From positions 1-8,307 of the forward strand of contig CAJXGR010000131.1 in NCBI GenBank assembly GCA_913053665.1: 8,307 nucleotides of DNA, given 5' to 3'. Below, piece by piece: positions 5,297 to 8,307 of the stretch. The notes beneath the pieces are model-generated. The model was given only the letters and a program-made list of their open reading frames with translations, ran no database searches and was not told the DNA's origin. The first letter of the stretch is position 1; each line of letters opens with the position of its first letter. The DNA comes from an uncultured Spirochaetia bacterium (GTDB lineage Bacteria; Spirochaetota; UBA6919). Position numbers and translations under genes: made by a program.

Positions 5297-8092
5297 ATGG
5301 AGCCCCGAAAAAAAATCCTCATATTAGATGGCTTTGCCCTTATTTTCCGGGCTTTTTATGCCTTTATAAGGAATCCTTTAAAAACCTCTAAGGGAGAGCC
5401 AACTTCTGCTATTTTCGGTTTTGTCCGAATGCTGATCAAACTCATAAAGGATTACCAACCCGATTATTTTGTGGTAGCCCTGGATAGTCCCGCAAAGACT
5501 TTTCGACACAGTATTTATAAAGAGTACAAAGCGAATCGTACTGAAGCACCTGATGATTTAAAGATGCAAATACCTATCATCAAGGATCTTATCAATAAGT
5601 TTCAGTTGGCCTCATTGGAGATGGACGGATATGAGGCGGATGATATTATTGGCACTCTTTGTGAGAAGTATAAAGAAAATAGTGATCTGGATGTTATTGT
5701 TGTAACAGGAGATAAGGACATTCTACAACTTGTGGAAGGGAATGTCAAAGTGATCACAAGCTCCAAAGGGGTTAGCGACGTGATAGAGTATGATCGTGAC
5801 AAAGTCCATGAGAAATGGGGGGTTTATCCAGAGAAAATCATAGACCTTTTTGCCTTGATGGGAGATAGTTCGGATAATATTCCCGGCGTGAAAGGTGTGG
5901 GACCCAAAGCTGCTAATGAATTACTAAGTCAATTTGCCAGTGTAGAGGATGTTTACAATAACCTGGACCAGATCACAAAAGAGAAGTTAAAAGAAAAACT
6001 CCTGAAGGATCAATCCAATGCTCTTCTCAGTAAAGAGCTTGTTACAATTAATCGGAATGTTCCCATTGAATATGATATTGAGGACTTTTCCAACACAAAT
6101 ATTGCTCAGGAAGAGGCCATCCAGATACTCAAGACCTATGAACTGAATGTTATCCTTAAAGACGAGATATTTTCCAATGGACTAAGTGCTTCTAGCTTGT
6201 CCCAAGAGACTGATGAACAGACTCAAACCCCTATAGCTCCTCTTAAAGGGGAATATAAAGGTATTTTTACAAAAGAAGACCTGGGAAAGCTCATGATAGA
6301 GATCCAGAAAGCCAGGTTTGTATCCATCGATTTGGAGACCACATCAGAAAACCCCATGATCGCCGAAATCATTGGCATTGCCTTTTCTATAGAGGAACAA
6401 AAGGGTTATTTCCTGCCAGTTCCAATGGAGGAAGAGGACAGCAATCTATTTGGTGAAGAAATAGGTGGGAATAGTTGGTCCAATGATCTGAAAGATTATG
6501 ATCTGGATAAAGCCTATGTCATCAATGAGTTGAAAGGAATATGTGAAGATCCAGGTATTGATAAGATTGGCCAGAACATCAAGTACGACTATATGATTTT
6601 AAAGAGAACCTGGGATATTGAGATCCGGTCTATTGTTTTTGACACAATGATTGCCTCCTATCTTCTGAATCCTGGACGAAAGAGTCATGGCATGGATTAT
6701 TTGGCTGAAAAGCTTTTGGACTACCAAACGGTTCATTACAAAGACATCGTTGCCAAGGATCAAACACTCCTTGACCTTCCTTTATCCACTGTAATTCATT
6801 ATGCATCGGAAGATACAGACATTACTCTTCGTCTTTACAATATCTTCAAACCTCAAATCGACCAGTCAGCCTTCAAAGATTTGTATTATGATGTAGAATT
6901 GCCTCTTGTACGGGTTTTAGGTGAGATGGAATTAAGGGGTGTTCAAATCGCACCGGATCACTTCAAGACCATGTCCGTCGAGATCAAAGATCGCCTGGAT
7001 TACCTCAAGAAGGAGATTTGGGAGCTTTCGGGGAGAGAATTCAATATCAACTCAACCCAGCAGCTTTCGGAGATTCTCTTTACCAAGCTAGGACTAACCC
7101 CTATAAAGAAGACGAAAACAGGCTATTCAACAGATGTCTTTGTTTTAGAAAAACTCGCTGAGGAACACCAAGTCCCCCTCCATCTTCTTGAATATCGCAG
7201 GCTGACAAAGCTTAAATCTGCCTATCTCGACTCAATTCCCAAGCTCATAAATCCGGTCACTAAACGGATTCACACGTCCTTCAATCAAACAGTGGCTCAA
7301 ACAGGTCGATTATCTTCCAACAAGCCTAATTTGCAGAACATACCCATCAAAGATGAGGTCGGGCGTGCCATACGCAAAGGATTCATTGCCAGGCCGGACT
7401 TCTTTATCATGAGTGCTGACTATTCCCAGATTGAGCTTAGGATTTTAGCCCATGTATCTCAGGATCCTAAACTCATAAAGGCTTATAAGGAAAATCTTGA
7501 TATACATACCCAAACAGCCACTTTAATCTTTCATAAAGAGATATCTGAGATTTCACAGGATGAGAGACGGATTGCAAAGACTATAAACTTTTCGGTGATT
7601 TATGGGATTGGTGCAATAGCTCTTGGGAAGGACTTAAAAGTATCCACAAAGAAGGCGAAGGAGTTTATTGACAATTACTTTAAAGAGTATGCTGGGGTCA
7701 CCCGTTACATTGATCAGCAGAAGAGCCTGGCCCATGAAAAGGGTTATGTAGAGACCCTGTTTCATAGAATCAGGTATCTCCCGGAAATCCAGAGTGGTAA
7801 CAAGCGAGATCAAAGTATGGGAGAGCGTTTAGCCGTTAACACACCCATTCAGGGAACCAGTGCTGATCTCATTAAAATCGCTATGATCAACATTGAAAGG
7901 GAAACGAATAAAAGAAAGCTAAAAAGCATCATGACTATTCAGGTTCATGATGAACTTGTTTTTGAGGTTCATAAAGATGAACTAGAGATCATGAAGCAGC
8001 TGATAGTTGAAAAGATGGAAACTGCCGCTAAGCTTTCAGTCCCTTTAAAAGTGACTATTTCCCATGGTCAGAACTGGGATGAGGCTCATTGA
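5297..8092 (+). CDS. polA: DNA polymerase I
   Basis: The 931-residue product matches the usual length and domain order; the enzyme replaces RNA primers at Okazaki junctions and fills gaps in excision repair. Seen: the 5' nuclease (about 1-300) has D11, E113-x-D115-D116 (GYEADD), D139/D141 (VTGDKD) and the MGDSSDNIPGVKGVGPKAA block at 188-206. The 3'-5' exonuclease (about 320-520) keeps D345 and E347 (SIDLET), D431 (GQNIKYDYMIL) and Y502/D506 (YASEDTD), so proofreading should work, unlike in several bacterial polymerases I that lost these residues. The polymerase domain has motif A DYSQIELR with D708, motif B RRIAKTINFSVIYG with R757, K761, F765 and Y769, and motif C VHDELV with D885 and E886. 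F765 is the residue type that disfavours dideoxynucleotides. An acidic insert of about 15-20 residues lies at 376-400. It is the last gene of the plus-strand series and converges on the right-edge gene. Confidence 0.98.
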   Translation: MEPRKKILILDGFALIFRAFYAFIRNPLKTSKGEPTSAIFGFVRMLIKLIKDYQPDYFVVALDSPAKTFRHSIYKEYKANRTEAPDDLKMQIPIIKDLINKFQLASLEMDGYEADDIIGTLCEKYKENSDLDVIVVTGDKDILQLVEGNVKVITSSKGVSDVIEYDRDKVHEKWGVYPEKIIDLFALMGDSSDNIPGVKGVGPKAANELLSQFASVEDVYNNLDQITKEKLKEKLLKDQSNALLSKELVTINRNVPIEYDIEDFSNTNIAQEEAIQILKTYELNVILKDEIFSNGLSASSLSQETDEQTQTPIAPLKGEYKGIFTKEDLGKLMIEIQKARFVSIDLETTSENPMIAEIIGIAFSIEEQKGYFLPVPMEEEDSNLFGEEIGGNSWSNDLKDYDLDKAYVINELKGICEDPGIDKIGQNIKYDYMILKRTWDIEIRSIVFDTMIASYLLNPGRKSHGMDYLAEKLLDYQTVHYKDIVAKDQTLLDLPLSTVIHYASEDTDITLRLYNIFKPQIDQSAFKDLYYDVELPLVRVLGEMELRGVQIAPDHFKTMSVEIKDRLDYLKKEIWELSGREFNINSTQQLSEILFTKLGLTPIKKTKTGYSTDVFVLEKLAEEHQVPLHLLEYRRLTKLKSAYLDSIPKLINPVTKRIHTSFNQTVAQTGRLSSNKPNLQNIPIKDEVGRAIRKGFIARPDFFIMSADYSQIELRILAHVSQDPKLIKAYKENLDIHTQTATLIFHKEISEISQDERRIAKTINFSVIYGIGAIALGKDLKVSTKKAKEFIDNYFKEYAGVTRYIDQQKSLAHEKGYVETLFHRIRYLPEIQSGNKRDQSMGERLAVNTPIQGTSADLIKIAMINIERETNKRKLKSIMTIQVHDELVFEVHKDELEIMKQLIVEKMETAAKLSVPLKVTISHGQNWDEAH

Positions 8093-8134
8093 GGTAAAAT
8101 GTAAAATCGTAATTCTACAACGCCGGATTTTATC

Positions 8135-8307
8135 TTATCTTTTTTGAGACTTCTTTTTTTTCATTTCTTTCATTCGCTTTGGAGCACTATCTTTTTTCTT
8201 CAATAATTCTTTCTGATAATCAATATACTCTAAAAGAGTCTTCTCATTTTCGTTCAGTACTTTAGGGAACGTGCTTATATATTCCAAAGCTTTATCAAAT
8301 TCTCCCA
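8135..8307 (-). CDS. Helical, probably TPR-containing protein, C-terminal part (runs off the right edge)
   Basis: Seen: the minus strand read from the right edge gives 56 residues and TAA at 8135-8137, starting GEFDKALEYISTFPKVL. G-x-F-x-x-A-L-x-Y is the second-helix pattern of a TPR unit, followed by another helix (NEKTLLEYIDYQKELLKKK) and a Lys-rich end (KRMKEMKKKKSQKR). The other two minus-strand frames are closed by stops here. It converges on polA with 42 nt between the stops. Inference: the last repeat of a TPR scaffold protein; the start, length and cellular location lie outside the window. Confidence 0.65.
   Translation of the reverse strand, partial: GEFDKALEYISTFPKVLNENEKTLLEYIDYQKELLKKKDSAPKRMKEMKKKKSQKR

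Noticed and set aside
8102..8132. TAAAATC / GATTTTA inverted repeat between polA and the right-edge gene, possible two-way terminator
   Set aside because: The stem is only 7 bp, almost all A-T, with a 17-nt loop; it would be unstable and is common by chance in this composition.
1..8307. CRISPR arrays, tRNA or rRNA genes, insertion sequences, transposase or phage genes
   Set aside because: Read on both strands; no spaced direct repeats of CRISPR type, no cloverleaf or rRNA-like stretch, and no recombinase or transposase motif was found.

Overview
The window looks like chromosomal DNA of a fairly AT-rich spirochaete. The main support is the minus-strand gene at 535-1806, whose central part matches the spirochaete FlaA periplasmic-flagella sheath family. 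Relaxed lipoprotein signals, several exported proteins and a full-length polA with all three domains fit that placement. The species cannot be read from the sequence.

Layout. The left edge (1-152, minus) holds the start of an exported TPR-type protein, with a possible 61-residue small gene (172-357) just upstream of it in an apparent operon. Between that and the FlaA-like gene is a short non-coding patch (about 358-534) with a degenerate 9-bp tandem repeat. The FlaA-like gene (535-1806, minus) diverges from a plus-strand series of genes. The 183-bp divergent region carries a good sigma70-like promoter for the FlaA-like gene, a weaker one for the other side, and two perfect 11-bp direct repeats 17 bp apart between the two -35 elements.

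The plus-strand series begins with a putative lipoprotein ending in a discoidin-like (NADase-type glycan-binding) domain. Its frame is broken inside a run of nine T (2560-2568), so it is read here as 1990-2577 plus 2568-2915. It is followed 10 nt later by a basic exported protein of unknown family (2926-3777), then by a PstS-like lipoprotein (3847-5229) with a charged helical, coiled-coil-like segment inserted before the last helix of the binding-protein fold. Next comes polA (5297-8092), which keeps the catalytic residues of the 5' nuclease, 3'-5' exonuclease and polymerase domains. The right edge (8135-8307, minus) is the last 56 residues of a helical, probably TPR-containing protein that converges on polA.

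How the parts may work together. All complete genes except polA encode proteins with export signals. The three plus-strand genes may form an envelope-associated group, but no shared function can be shown from sequence alone. The points most worth following are the T9 frameshift in the glycan-binding lipoprotein, the helical insertion in the PstS-like protein, the divergent FlaA paralogue, and the repeated motif between the divergent promoters.
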